Origin: CAYQDB01 sp964416195
GTDB lineage: Bacteria; Zixibacteria; MSB-5A5; GN15; FEB-12
Direction of reading: 5' to 3'
Length of the DNA stretch: 64,000 bases
NCBI GenBank assembly: GCA_964416195.1
Contig: CAYQDB010000003.1
Coordinates: 62,001-126,000 of the forward strand
Shown here: positions 43,530 through 52,702 of the stretch, piece by piece
Position numbering within the stretch: position 1 is the first letter of the stretch
Layout: every line of letters begins with the position of its first letter
Translations under genes and position numbers: made by a program
Notes under the pieces: model-generated
The model's database searches: none
Seen by the model: only the letters and a program-made list of their open reading frames with translations
Told to the model about the DNA's origin: nothing

Positions 43530-44435
43530 ATGACGAGAACTAAGTGGCTAAGAACACCTTCAATGCTCTTTGTTGCTGCCGTGGTTACTTTATGGTTTAT
43601 CGTGCCCTTGGGCGTCGCCGGCGATACCGAAAAAGCAAAAGAGAGTTATAACCAGGGTATTAAAGCACAACAGGAAGGCAAAACAGACGAGGCGATCATT
43701 GCTTATCAGGCCGCTATAGGAGAGGACCCGGAGTATATTGATTCGTACATCAACCTCGGAGCTATATACTTTGGAATGAAGGACTATGAGAAAGCTCTGG
43801 CAATGTTTAAGACGGCTGCCGAGAAAGACGAAAAAAGTGCTATGGCCTTTGCCAATGTAGGACGGGTTCAGTATTCATTGCAGAGGTGGATCGAGGCTGA
43901 AACTGCCTTCAAGACGGCCATTACCATTGACGGCAAGAATGCTGATCTGTACAAGGAGTTGGGAAAAGTTTACTATAAGAAAAGAGATTTTGCAAAAGTA
44001 GCTGAAACTATTGCCAAATGCCACGAGCTTGGGGGTGGCGACGATAACACCTATTTCATACTTGGTATGTCCAATCAAAACCAGGGAAAGACTAAGGAAG
44101 CCGTCAATGCTCTCAAGAAATCTCTTGAGTTAAAGGACAGCTACAAGGCGCATGCTTCGCTTGGCGGGATCTATCTCAGCCAGGAGGAATTCTCAGCCGC
44201 AGCGAAAGAGTTCAAGGCCGCTTTGAAGGCAAATCCTAAAGGCCACCGTGCGGCGTATAACTACGCCATTGCGATTCAGTCTCAGGACCCGGAGAATTAT
44301 GACGCCAACATCAAGGCCTGGGAAAACTATATTAAACTGGCCAAGAACAACCCCAGAGCCAAAAACCAGGTCGCGGAAGCTCAAAGAGTTATAAAAGATC
44401 TCAAGGAGGCAAAAGAGCAAGCGGCCCTCCAGTAG
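43530..44435 (+). CDS. Secreted TPR protein
   Basis: A 301-aa protein with a signal peptide (SMLFVAAVVTLWFIVPLGVAGD, cleavage near residue 31) and TPR repeats filling the rest: YNQGIKAQQEGKTDEAIIAYQAAIGEDPEYIDSYINLGAIY in outline, then KALAMFKTAAEKDEKSAMAFANVG, and at least three more. It should lie in the periplasm. It follows purE after 61 bases, has an AAAGGAGAC ribosome site and ends in a clear terminator, so it may be the last gene of the purD transcript. No specific role can be read from the sequence. Confidence 0.78.
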   Translation: MTRTKWLRTPSMLFVAAVVTLWFIVPLGVAGDTEKAKESYNQGIKAQQEGKTDEAIIAYQAAIGEDPEYIDSYINLGAIYFGMKDYEKALAMFKTAAEKDEKSAMAFANVGRVQYSLQRWIEAETAFKTAITIDGKNADLYKELGKVYYKKRDFAKVAETIAKCHELGGGDDNTYFILGMSNQNQGKTKEAVNALKKSLELKDSYKAHASLGGIYLSQEEFSAAAKEFKAALKANPKGHRAAYNYAIAIQSQDPENYDANIKAWENYIKLAKNNPRAKNQVAEAQRVIKDLKEAKEQAALQ

Positions 44436-44455
44436 TTGTCAAAACAAGCAAGGAT

Positions 44456-44491
44456 AAAGCCCTAACTTGCGAGGTTGGGGCTTTTGTTTTT
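44456..44491 (+). terminator. Intrinsic terminator
   Basis: An 11-base-pair stem (44456-44466 with 44474-44484, one G-T pair), seven-base loop, and a T-rich run to 44491. It ends the purD-purE-TPR transcript. Confidence 0.88.
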
Positions 44492-44694
44492 ATGGTGAAG
44501 AGGTGACCGCCGGAAGTATAATAAACCCGCAATACGTAGGAGTCAAGTTGGGTAATCTTCTGTTTAGAGGGGTGGGGAAGGCCGGAAGCAAAGGACTTAG
44601 CGCCCGGTTTAGGTCATTTATTTCTTGACTATCGGTGTATAAATTTGAAATATACACTTTGGGTGATGCCGTACCATAAGGGAAGGAGTTCGCA

Positions 44695-45402
44695 ATGAAA
44701 AAGTTGATTCTGGCCGGCCTGATACTTGTCATGTTTGTTCCGAACATTCACGCTCGGAGGAAAACGGAGAAAGCCGGCAAAGTCAAAGATCTCGTGTACG
44801 TCGACAAGAAATATGATTTCAGCCTCAAGATTGACAAGGGCTGGAAGTATAAAATCCAACCTAATAAGGAGAACTTCCGGCTGGTCTTGTCTCAAAAGAA
44901 CTACGAGACTCCCCCCGACTATATGGATGCGCCTGAGTATACCAAGGTGCCGAGAATTGTTGTGTATGCTGATACCAGCAGCATGGGGGTACTAGCGTTT
45001 TTGGATTCGCTGTTGAGCGATACTTATTCATCTCACCAGAAAAAGGAGATGCTCAAGGAGTTTGAGATTCTAAATAACCAAGCGATTGAGGAAGGTACTG
45101 AGCGGGAAGAAACTGTCACCAGAAAGCGAAGAACCGTTACTATAGCCGATAAAACGGCAGCTCTTTGGGAGGGTAAGGCTGATTACAGGAAATACGTAAG
45201 CACTTCCGCTTCCGCTATGGGCGGCACGCGGGTTTACGGGTCGTATGGCGGCGGTGTTGTTGTCGCCGAGAATGGCGACACGATAGTCGTTTTTCACGTG
45301 ATAAGTGAGTGGGCTTATTTCGGCAACATAATGAACAACGCCCTATCCATGATTGAGACCCTGAATTGGGTTGGCACAGAAACCAAAGAAAAGCAGAAAT
45401 AG
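44695..45402 (+). CDS. Secreted protein of unknown function
   Basis: A 235-aa protein with a signal peptide (KKLILAGLILVMFVPNIHA). The mature part opens YVDKKYDFSLKIDKGWKYKI, a pattern like the start of PsbP/DUF1795-type domains (a short beta hairpin then a tryptophan-containing 'gW' strand), and continues with PRIVVYADTSSMGVLAFLDSL, a glycine-rich GGTRVYGSYGGGVVVAENGDTIVVFH and a closing helix NALSMIETLNWVG. These fit a small alpha/beta periplasmic domain of lipid- or ligand-binding shape, but I do not recognise the family. GGAAGGAG precedes ATG. It stands alone between the terminator and the LapA-like gene. Confidence 0.6.
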   Translation: MKKLILAGLILVMFVPNIHARRKTEKAGKVKDLVYVDKKYDFSLKIDKGWKYKIQPNKENFRLVLSQKNYETPPDYMDAPEYTKVPRIVVYADTSSMGVLAFLDSLLSDTYSSHQKKEMLKEFEILNNQAIEEGTEREETVTRKRRTVTIADKTAALWEGKADYRKYVSTSASAMGGTRVYGSYGGGVVVAENGDTIVVFHVISEWAYFGNIMNNALSMIETLNWVGTETKEKQK

Positions 45403-45498
45403 TTCTCTCATGTTTGGGATGTACCTTTGTGGTAAACCGCTCTTGCTTGAAGAACAGAGGTTGAGAGCGTTGGACAGGAAAAACATAATGGAGTGCTT

Positions 45499-45870
45499 AT
45501 GTGGGTACTGAGGGCCGTCCTGATAGCTCTGGTCGTAGTCTGTGTGGTAGCCTTTGCTCTTTACAATATCGGCTCTGACCAGGTAGTGACAGTTAATCTG
45601 ATCTGGGCGAAGTTTATCGACGTCCCGTTGATAACGGTAGTGTTCTGGTCGTTTGCGGCAGGAGTCCTTGTCTCATTGTTGATATTCATTTCAGTCTATA
45701 TCAAGCTGTCGGTGCAGCTCCATGCTTCCCGGAAACAGACTCGCGCCCTTGAGGGAGAAGTAACTGTTCTCAGGAACCGGCCTATTGAGGAGTCGGCGGA
45801 CCTTCTCATATCTTCTGAAAAGCAGGAGAAAAAAGTCAACTCACGCTTTGGTGCGAGTGACCAGATATGA
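45499..45870 (+). CDS. LapA-family (DUF1049) membrane protein
   Basis: A 123-aa inner-membrane protein with two membrane helices (about 2-22, VLRAVLIALVVVCVVAFALYN, and 40-66, ITVVFWSFAAGVLVSLLIFISVYI) and a cytoplasmic coiled coil (ASRKQTRALEGEVTVLRN). ATG 45499 is preferred to GTG 45493 because GGAG (45490-45493) sits five bases before it. LapA works with LapB in lipopolysaccharide assembly and control of LpxC turnover in E. coli. Its stop overlaps the start of the LapB-like gene (ATGA), as expected for that pair. Confidence 0.8.
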   Translation: MWVLRAVLIALVVVCVVAFALYNIGSDQVVTVNLIWAKFIDVPLITVVFWSFAAGVLVSLLIFISVYIKLSVQLHASRKQTRALEGEVTVLRNRPIEESADLLISSEKQEKKVNSRFGASDQI

Positions 45871-46964
45871 CACAGTATGTTCTTGTCTTCCTTATCCTGT
45901 TAGCAGCGGCTATTGCTTTCTATCTGGTCTATGACCGCTATTTCAAGAAGGCTGAGAAGCCTGTCCCATCGCTCTATCTGGAAGCGCTGCAAGACCTCCT
46001 CGACGGAAAGCAGGTGGCGGCTTTTTCCAAGTTGCGGCAGGTAGTGGCGGAAGATTCCAGCAATCTTGACGCTTACTTGAGACTGGGACAGATCCTGCGG
46101 GAGAACAGAACACCGGCACGCGCTCTACAAGTACACAAGGACCTTACGCTCCGGGGAGGTCTTTCGGTGGCTGAAAAAGTGGCGATTCTTCACCAACTGG
46201 CGCTCGATTATGAAGACCTGAACGACCTCGATATGGCCGAGGCGGCTCTGAGAGAGATGATTGAGCTTGAGGCGCAGAATCACTGGGCACGTGTTCGCCT
46301 TCTCGAACTGCAAGAAAAAACCGGAAAATGGGATGAGGCGTATGATACAGCAGCGGCCATTCTGAAACTGGAATCTAATAAGTCCAAAAAGCCCCTGGCT
46401 GTTTTCAAACATCATCAAGGTGAACAACAGTACAAGAAGAAAGAATATCATAAGGCCCGTGTGCTGTTCAAGGAAGCCATTGGTCTGGACCCGTCCTTTG
46501 TTCCAGCCTATCTGGCTATCGGGGACTCTTACCGTGAGGAAAAGCGATATGAGGACGCCGTAAACTTCTGGAACAAACTAATCTCGGCAGTACCTGACCA
46601 GGGTCATCTGGTGATCGACCGACTTAAAAAGACGCTGTTTGATCTCGGTCGATTTGATGAGATAACCGAGATATGTGAGAATATCCTCAAACATTCGCCC
46701 AAAAACATGGAAGCGCGTTTTACTCTAGCCGAGTTTTCCGAGAAAAAGGGAGACCTCGACTCTGCCGAGGAAATCCTGATTCAGATAGTGGAAGACTCGC
46801 CGGAGGACCTGAGATCAGTTATTGAGCTTGTTCGTATTTACCTTGAAAGGGGAGAAACGAGAAAAATCCACGAGTTGTTTCGTAACCTCGAGCAACGATG
46901 GGAAAAGCTTCGAAACCGCGCGAATAGTGAAAGAGCCGACGCCGGGCTGATCAGTATCTCCTGA
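45867..46964 (+). CDS. LapB/YciM-like TPR protein
   Basis: A 365-aa protein: N-terminal membrane helix (YVLVFLILLAAAIAFYLVYDRYF) and TPR repeats from about 38 to 345, starting YLEALQDLLDGKQVAAFSKLRQVVAEDSSNLDAYLRLGQILR in outline, which is the LapB pattern. E. coli LapB ends with a rubredoxin-like CxxC...CxxC domain that is essential for its function; here the protein ends RADAGLISIS with no cysteine pairs, so the metal domain is missing. It is cotranslated with the LapA-like gene. It may keep the scaffold role without the rubredoxin function. Confidence 0.75.
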   Translation: MTQYVLVFLILLAAAIAFYLVYDRYFKKAEKPVPSLYLEALQDLLDGKQVAAFSKLRQVVAEDSSNLDAYLRLGQILRENRTPARALQVHKDLTLRGGLSVAEKVAILHQLALDYEDLNDLDMAEAALREMIELEAQNHWARVRLLELQEKTGKWDEAYDTAAAILKLESNKSKKPLAVFKHHQGEQQYKKKEYHKARVLFKEAIGLDPSFVPAYLAIGDSYREEKRYEDAVNFWNKLISAVPDQGHLVIDRLKKTLFDLGRFDEITEICENILKHSPKNMEARFTLAEFSEKKGDLDSAEEILIQIVEDSPEDLRSVIELVRIYLERGETRKIHELFRNLEQRWEKLRNRANSERADAGLISIS

Positions 46965-46994
46965 CGCGCCGGACAAGCAGTCTTCTTAGTTCCG

Positions 46995-47993
46995 ATGAAA
47001 AAGGCATTGTTTCTCATCACATCTGTTGCCCTTGCCCTTTCAACGTCGTGCCGTGCCGATATTATCTATTCTCTCATTACAAAAGGTGACCTGGACCAGG
47101 CGCGCGATTCACTCTCAAGCACCTCGACTGCTTCTTTGCGGGACGGCAACCGGCTTTTCTATCTTAGCCTGCTTGAACCGAGCGCCGACAAAACGGCACA
47201 ATTGATGGAGGCGGCTCTTAATGCCTCGGTATCGGCGGCCTATCGAGAAGAGATATACCTCCGTCTTGCTCAATACTATTTTGTGCAAGGCGATCTCAAA
47301 AAGCTGGAGCGGGCAGTGAATGACTATCGCGCCCTTTGGGAGGCGGGCAAGTACCGGAGAGAGATACTTCGTCTTTCTATCCTCGTGGACGAGATGGTTC
47401 CGGCGTATGAATCGGCCGTCCGGCAGGCCGATCGCTATCTTCTTGAGTACTCCGAGGGCGATCCGGCTCAGTGGGGTATTATTGACAAGGCGAGAGTGAT
47501 GCTGGAATACCGCAAGCAGATTGGCGCCACCAAGCTGTTGCGCAAGCTGTCCCGTGAAAAATCCGGCCCCGGCGTTCCACAGGCGCTGTACATGCTGGTT
47601 GATGGAGCTGTCAAAAACAAGCGAACTGACGATGCCGTTTTCTATTACAATATACTCCGCGAGGGTTACCCGTCTGCCGTTGGTCTTGATGCTCTGGTCG
47701 AAGAAATGGCTGGTATGTCTTCGCTTGATGCTGATGATGCCGAGGCGGAGAAGCTCACGGGGACATTTTACTCCGTTCAGGTAGGAGTGTTTTCCAAAAA
47801 GGAGAATGCCAAGCGGCAGGCCAAAATTTTCTCCAGGTATGATCAAAAGGTTGAGGTCAAAACGAAGACAATCTCCAATAAGAAATATCGAGTGGTGTAT
47901 GTAGGCCATTTCCAGACCTACGATGCCGCTTTGCAATTCAAGAAGATGCTGGAAACCGGTCATAACGAAGTCTTCCAGATCGTAGCTCGATGA
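46995..47993 (+). CDS. SPOR-domain envelope protein
   Basis: A 332-aa protein with a signal peptide (KKALFLITSVALALSTSCRA). The cysteine might be lipidated, but the lipobox is poor. Residues about 25-250 are helical and TPR-like (LITKGDLDQARDSLSSTST, YLRLAQYYFVQGDLKKLERAV). A C-terminal SPOR domain (about 258-332, FYSVQVGVFSKKENAKRQAKIFSRYDQKVEVKTK, YRVVYVGHFQTYDAALQFKKML) binds denuded peptidoglycan and would bring it to division sites. Its stop overlaps the mutS start (ATGA), so it shares a transcript with mutS. Confidence 0.82.
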   Translation: MKKALFLITSVALALSTSCRADIIYSLITKGDLDQARDSLSSTSTASLRDGNRLFYLSLLEPSADKTAQLMEAALNASVSAAYREEIYLRLAQYYFVQGDLKKLERAVNDYRALWEAGKYRREILRLSILVDEMVPAYESAVRQADRYLLEYSEGDPAQWGIIDKARVMLEYRKQIGATKLLRKLSREKSGPGVPQALYMLVDGAVKNKRTDDAVFYYNILREGYPSAVGLDALVEEMAGMSSLDADDAEAEKLTGTFYSVQVGVFSKKENAKRQAKIFSRYDQKVEVKTKTISNKKYRVVYVGHFQTYDAALQFKKMLETGHNEVFQIVAR

Positions 47994-50599
47994 GCAAAGC
48001 AAACAACAAGTCCTCGTCATTCACCCCCTTGATGCAGCAGTATAACGCCGTCAAAGAAAAGCATCCGGACAAGATTCTTTTTTTTCGGATGGGCGACTTC
48101 TATGAGATGTTCGGCGATGACGCCGTCAAGGCGGCTCCCATACTGGGAATAGCTCTGACGTCTCGATCACACGGCGCAACTGAGCGAATTCCTTTAGCGG
48201 GTGTGCCGTACCATTCGGTGGACAAATACCTGGCAAGACTACTTGCTGAGGGTGAGAAGGTAGTCATTGTTGAACAGGTCGAAGACCCCAAAATGGCCAA
48301 GGGGCTTGTCAAGCGGGAGATCGTCGAGATTCTAACACCCGGCACGGCCACTGTCGATACCCCTGACGGTGACAACCGTTCCGTTTGGCTGATGGCTATA
48401 TGTGAACGGAAAGGCAAATCGATGGGTCTGGCGGCGCTCGATTTATCCACCGGTTCTTTTTTGGTGGATGAAGGTCCAATCGATGAGATAGTCGAGCGGC
48501 TGAAAGTACTGGAGCCCTCGGAGATACTCTATCCTGCTGAGCAGGACAGAGAGACTATCACACGGACATTAGATATTGCCAACGGTACAACACAAATGAC
48601 CCCCTTTGAGGAATGGAACTTCGATTTCAAAACGGCTGAGCGGGACCTCAACGAGCATTTCGGCACCAGCACTCTGGACGGTTTCGGCGTGACTGGCAAG
48701 CGTCTGGCGGTGGCCGCAGCGGGGGCTGTGTTTCGTTATCTTCGGGAGAACCATCGTGACCGGCTGGCGCATATCAACAAATTGACCAGGTTCGACAAGG
48801 AAGGGTTCATGGCGCTGGACTACAGCACGGTCCGCAACTTAGAGCTACTGAAAAACATCGCCACCGGCGCCGAACAACACTCCCTCATTTCCGTCATAAA
48901 TCTGTGTCATACCACTGCCGGCGCCCGACGCCTGCAAAACGCACTGCTGCGACCATTCAAAATAAAAGCCAAAATTGAAATCCGCCAATCAGGCGTGGCG
49001 GAGCTTGTGAAAAACCGCGAGTTGGCATTTAAGATTCGGCAAGAAACAAAGAAGTTACCTGATCTGGAAAAGCTGGCCGGACGGCTCGGTATCGGCAAGC
49101 TCAATCCCCGCCAGATGGCAAGCATCAAGGATGCCCTTATCATTGCCCGAAAAGTGAGAGCTGTGTTAAAGGACGCCTACAGCCCCCTCCTGAGTCGGCT
49201 TGCCGGGGTTTTGCCCGACTGTGAAGATATAATCACCAAACTTGACGATGCCCTTACCGAAGAACCACCGCTGACGACCAACAAAGGAGCCATCCTTAAG
49301 CAGGGATACTCAAAAGAGCTTGACGGCCTGAACGATTCCATTCGCGATGCCCGGTTGTATATCGGTTCCCTTCAGCAGAAAGAACGCAAGCGCGCCGGCA
49401 TCAGCAGCCTCAAGGTCGGTTTCAACAAAGTGTTCGGGTATTATATCGAGGTTACAAAAGCCAACCTTAAATCCGTTCCCAACGGGTACATTCGCAAGCA
49501 GACCCTGGTCAATGCGGAGCGCTTTATCACTCCGGAGCTTAAGGAAAAAGAGGAGCTTATTCTCACTGCCGAAGAAAAGATTTTCAAGCTCGAGGAAGAA
49601 CTCTACCACGAATTGCTCGACTACCTCAGCACCAACATCGCCGACATCATGCACACCGCCGACCTGCTGGCTGAACTCGACTTAGTGTCATCGCTGGCCG
49701 AGCTGGCAGTTCAAAACGGTTACAATCGTCCTGAAATATACGAAGACACCCGCCTTGTCATCATTAACGGCCGCCACCCCGTCATTGAAACGGTGCTGCC
49801 GCCGGGGTCTTTTGTGGCCAACGATACCAACATCTCTCCCGGCGAGGGCAGCATTCATATCCTGACGGGACCGAACATGTCGGGCAAGTCGACCTACCTT
49901 CGTCAGATTGGCCTGATCGTCATCCTGGCCCAGATTGGTTCGTTTGTTCCGGCTGACCGAGCTGAGATCGGTCTGGTGGATCGAGTCTTTACTCGTGTCG
50001 GCGCAGTCGACTATCTGGCCCGTGGGCAGTCCACCTTCCTGGTGGAGATGGTGGAGACAGCTAACATCCTGCATAACGCTAGTGAGCGGTCGCTGGTGCT
50101 TCTTGACGAGGTTGGTCGGGGGACATCGACCTTTGACGGCCTCTCTGTCGCCTGGGCGGTGGTGGAACGGATCAACGAAGCCATCAAGTCACGCACCATC
50201 TTTGCCACTCACTACCATGAGCTGACCGGCATGGCTGACTTACATGAGCGCGTGCACAACTATCAGGTGGCCGTTAAGAAATGGGAAGACAAGGTGATCT
50301 TTCTTCACCAGATTATCCCCGGCGGCTGCGATGACTCCTACGGCATCGAAGTAGCCAAGCTGGCCGGCGTGCCCCGGCCAACAATCAACCGCGCCAAACA
50401 GATTCTGCGGCTTTTAGAGTCAGGGAAGTTCACGCAAAGCGAGCTGGGCAAGGGAATCTACAAGCAAAAGGTGCAACCCAGTTTGTTTGAAGCAAAGCCA
50501 TCGGAGATTGAAACAAAGATAAAAACAATTGATCCTGATAATATGACTCCGATAGAGGCATTGAATCTTTTGCGTCAGTTGAAGGAGAAGCTGGAATGA
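47990..50599 (+). CDS. mutS: DNA mismatch repair protein MutS
   Basis: Mismatch-recognition ATPase, 869 aa. The mismatch-reading F-Y-E motif is in RMGDFYEMFGDDA near residue 38. Connector, lever and clamp domains follow, and the ATPase has Walker A GPNMSGKSTYLRQIG (near 627), LVDRVFTRVGAVDYLARGQSTFLVEM and Walker B LLDEVGRGTSTFDGLS. The C-terminus TPIEALNLLRQLKEKLE is the native end of the family, so the gene is intact. In most relatives mutL would follow directly; here two accessory genes intervene. Confidence 0.97.
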   Translation: MSKANNKSSSFTPLMQQYNAVKEKHPDKILFFRMGDFYEMFGDDAVKAAPILGIALTSRSHGATERIPLAGVPYHSVDKYLARLLAEGEKVVIVEQVEDPKMAKGLVKREIVEILTPGTATVDTPDGDNRSVWLMAICERKGKSMGLAALDLSTGSFLVDEGPIDEIVERLKVLEPSEILYPAEQDRETITRTLDIANGTTQMTPFEEWNFDFKTAERDLNEHFGTSTLDGFGVTGKRLAVAAAGAVFRYLRENHRDRLAHINKLTRFDKEGFMALDYSTVRNLELLKNIATGAEQHSLISVINLCHTTAGARRLQNALLRPFKIKAKIEIRQSGVAELVKNRELAFKIRQETKKLPDLEKLAGRLGIGKLNPRQMASIKDALIIARKVRAVLKDAYSPLLSRLAGVLPDCEDIITKLDDALTEEPPLTTNKGAILKQGYSKELDGLNDSIRDARLYIGSLQQKERKRAGISSLKVGFNKVFGYYIEVTKANLKSVPNGYIRKQTLVNAERFITPELKEKEELILTAEEKIFKLEEELYHELLDYLSTNIADIMHTADLLAELDLVSSLAELAVQNGYNRPEIYEDTRLVIINGRHPVIETVLPPGSFVANDTNISPGEGSIHILTGPNMSGKSTYLRQIGLIVILAQIGSFVPADRAEIGLVDRVFTRVGAVDYLARGQSTFLVEMVETANILHNASERSLVLLDEVGRGTSTFDGLSVAWAVVERINEAIKSRTIFATHYHELTGMADLHERVHNYQVAVKKWEDKVIFLHQIIPGGCDDSYGIEVAKLAGVPRPTINRAKQILRLLESGKFTQSELGKGIYKQKVQPSLFEAKPSEIETKIKTIDPDNMTPIEALNLLRQLKEKLE

Positions 50600-50619
50600 A
50601 CAAACAAATAATCAACGAA

Positions 50620-50720
50620 TATAGGTGCCGCACCCACCAGCGGCGGGCTGTGCGAAGCGCTGCCCAGGAAGCAGCACACCACAGCAGAGTGTGAGCCACC
50701 CGGCTCACCCGCCTCGTTTT
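50620..50720. repeat. GC-rich hairpin region left of the islet
   Basis: A GC-rich stretch unlike the AT-richer sequence on its right. It includes a perfect 7-base-pair inverted repeat with a 4-base loop (50691-50697 with 50702-50708) followed by TTTT at 50717, so it could also end mutS transcription. A second small inverted repeat (GCTGC/GCAGC) lies near 50659-50675. It may be an interspersed repeat or the scar of an insertion. Confidence 0.4.
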
Positions 50721-50743
50721 CAATTATCAGCTATAAACATAGC

Positions 50744-50772
50744 TTGAAGTATGCTCCGAATCAATGTATTTT
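50744..50772 (+). promoter_or_regulatory. Possible promoter for the islet
   Basis: TTGAAG (50744-50749), 17 bases, TATTTT (50767-50772). Each half matches four of six positions. It lies about 50 bases before the ATG of the 441-aa gene. Confidence 0.35.
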
Positions 50773-50822
50773 GGCATTCGTGAACCCCAGAGTTGGACTA
50801 TTAGAGTAGGAATCATTTGGTA

Positions 50823-52145
50823 ATGACCGATCAAAAGGCTAATCGTCCTATTCCACCGCCGCCACCCCGTACTGTGGAAGGCTTGATGAACGAATTATAT
50901 GGTGTATTCGATAGTTGTTTCCCTTTGTATCAAGGTATGGTTCGCTATTGGCTGATGTGGCGTTTGCCACAAATCGTGGACTCCATCAAGGGAGCATCTG
51001 GTCTTAAATTCCATCTATGTGCAACCTATCAAGGCCTACTCGACAATTTCCATCGTGTTTTCGTCCTTCCTGATTTGCTGAGCGTAGGACAATGCGGAGA
51101 CGTTTTGCATCACGAGATGCTACAATATGAACATCCATTTGACAGACCATGGCCGAATGTCGATGGCACACATCCTTCACTTGCTGCCATTGGGGGGAAA
51201 GTAGATCGACCACTGGTTGATGGTGTGCTGCAATACCTTTATGAATGGGTCAGGCCGCTTAGTCCATCAGGGAGAGTCCTTTTTGCCCCGTTTACAAGCA
51301 TGCTTGCTGGACCGAATATTACTTCGTTGTCTCCTACGACAATCAATAATCTACTCGATACCGCTATGGCAGAAGCACAACCCGAGGGTCTTCCTGGAAA
51401 GACAATCGGGGATGCGTTGACTCAAGCCGCGGCAAAACTTAGCAGTCACCCCGAAGGCACAACCGTCCCCTTAGATGATTTTGTGGTTTCTTCAGAGAGT
51501 CATCTGGCAAAATCTAAATTGGACATATCCCGGATGGAACTCAAGTATGGCAGGTACTTCTGGCCCGATACTCCAATTTCTCAACTTGATTTGAATTGGG
51601 GTCCTGCAGAAACACTTGCGTTTGAATTCTTGGTGGCAAATCAGTTACAGACTATGCTTGTTGTTGTAGGGGATTGGTGCAATTCGGTCCCTGTTCCCTC
51701 ACATGAATTGAATCTGAGTATTCCCTACGTGGAAGGTATATCTGCTCCAGTACTTGCTAACGCAATCAAAGATGATCCCGGATCATTCGGCGAATTCCGG
51801 CGAACCATGAGTGATGCGCTAATTGAGGCAATGAACATTCGTGGTTCTGAAGCCTTTGCCAAGGAACTTGGGAGAATCCAAAGAGATATTGTTGATGCTG
51901 GTGTTGCAAAGCTAGATCGAAAGTGGAAAGAACTAAGTAAGAAACGATTAGCACGCCTAGGGCAGTATACAATTCGAAGCGTGGGTGTCACTGTCGGTTT
52001 ATACTTTACATTCTCACCAGCTGCACTTGCAGGTTTATTCTCTACAGCACTCAGTAGTATGTTTGCTGAGATTGAGAAACGAGCGGCTGAAGAGGCCGCT
52101 ATGAAGGATAATCCTATGTACTTCATTTGGACGCTCGGTCGCTGA
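50823..52145 (+). CDS. Unrecognised 440-aa protein of the mutS-mutL islet
   Basis: A protein of 440 residues from ATG 50823 (TTG 50817 would add two) that fits no family I recognise. It begins with a proline run (RPIPPPPPRTVEGLMNEL). Next comes a helical, aromatic-rich part (YQGMVRYWLMWRLPQIVDSI, YQGLLDNFHRVFVLPDLLS), then HHEMLQYEHPFDRPWPNVDG. Near the C-terminus a hydrophobic stretch (SVGVTVGLYFTFSPAALAGLFSTALSSMFAEI, about 390-420) could be a membrane or amphipathic segment. No nucleotide-binding or catalytic motif is evident. Base composition is visibly more AT-rich than mutS and mutL. A strong ribosome site for the next gene follows 29 bases after the stop, so the two form an operon. Probably accessory and horizontally gained. 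Confidence 0.6.
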   Translation: MTDQKANRPIPPPPPRTVEGLMNELYGVFDSCFPLYQGMVRYWLMWRLPQIVDSIKGASGLKFHLCATYQGLLDNFHRVFVLPDLLSVGQCGDVLHHEMLQYEHPFDRPWPNVDGTHPSLAAIGGKVDRPLVDGVLQYLYEWVRPLSPSGRVLFAPFTSMLAGPNITSLSPTTINNLLDTAMAEAQPEGLPGKTIGDALTQAAAKLSSHPEGTTVPLDDFVVSSESHLAKSKLDISRMELKYGRYFWPDTPISQLDLNWGPAETLAFEFLVANQLQTMLVVVGDWCNSVPVPSHELNLSIPYVEGISAPVLANAIKDDPGSFGEFRRTMSDALIEAMNIRGSEAFAKELGRIQRDIVDAGVAKLDRKWKELSKKRLARLGQYTIRSVGVTVGLYFTFSPAALAGLFSTALSSMFAEIEKRAAEEAAMKDNPMYFIWTLGR

Positions 52146-52174
52146 TTTCAGTGTCCAATAGGAGGTGGTAATCT

Positions 52175-52702
52175 ATGAAGAATCTTGTTCCCGAATTCGA
52201 GCGTTGGTTTGGTGCAAAGAGAGAACATCTTGAGATATTTGCCGAAGCTGATAGTCGTATTGAAGGCTGGTTTAAGGCCGAAATGCTTGTTCTGCTGACA
52301 CGGTTGATGGACGCAGATCTAGTCTCCAGTTTCAAGCGAGAAGCAAACGTGAAATCACCGAAGAATGGGAAACGGAAACAAATCGACTTTCGAATTAACA
52401 CCAACGGGGCAGACCACTACTGTGAACTCAAGGCTCTGTGCATCAGTCAAGCTGCGGGCACACCAAGAAATCTCGGTTTTTATTTTCGCGACGATCACGT
52501 CGGCCTTATAAAGGATTTCAAGAAGCTAGACGAATTGAATATCACAAGTAAATGGGTGCTTGGATTTGTCTACCCATCTCCTGACATTGCCTCTTGGACG
52601 GCTATAGTACATTCTATACCCAAGACTCTATCGCATTGGACACCCATTACGGCTCCTCAGAGTATGCCAGGACCATTGTTCATTTCACTTTGGCAAGGAT
52701 GA
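52175..52702 (+). CDS. PD-(D/E)XK nuclease-like protein of the islet
   Basis: A 175-aa protein with the spaced signature of PD-(D/E)XK nucleases: a helix with E36 (RIEGWFKAEMLVLLTRLMD), then QIDFRI with D71 and, 13 residues on, HYCELKAL with E84 and K86. These fit the E...D-Xn-E-x-K active site on a hairpin, followed by a helix and a strand (KWVLGFVYPS). The region between, VKSPKNGKRKQ, is basic. TAGGAGGTG (52159-52167) is the strongest ribosome site in this part of the window, seven bases before ATG. It could cut DNA as part of a defence or mobile module; some PD-(D/E)XK proteins are not nucleases. The family is not identified. Confidence 0.6.
   Translation: MKNLVPEFERWFGAKREHLEIFAEADSRIEGWFKAEMLVLLTRLMDADLVSSFKREANVKSPKNGKRKQIDFRINTNGADHYCELKALCISQAAGTPRNLGFYFRDDHVGLIKDFKKLDELNITSKWVLGFVYPSPDIASWTAIVHSIPKTLSHWTPITAPQSMPGPLFISLWQG

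Noticed and set aside
44625..44656. TTGACT and TATACA before the secreted protein at 44695
   Set aside because: The spacer is 20 bases, too long to call a promoter.
50596..50694. A 32-codon ORF starting ATGA on the mutS stop
   Set aside because: It has tempting overlap with mutS but runs through a GC-rich hairpin region, has a random-looking composition and no recognisable motif.
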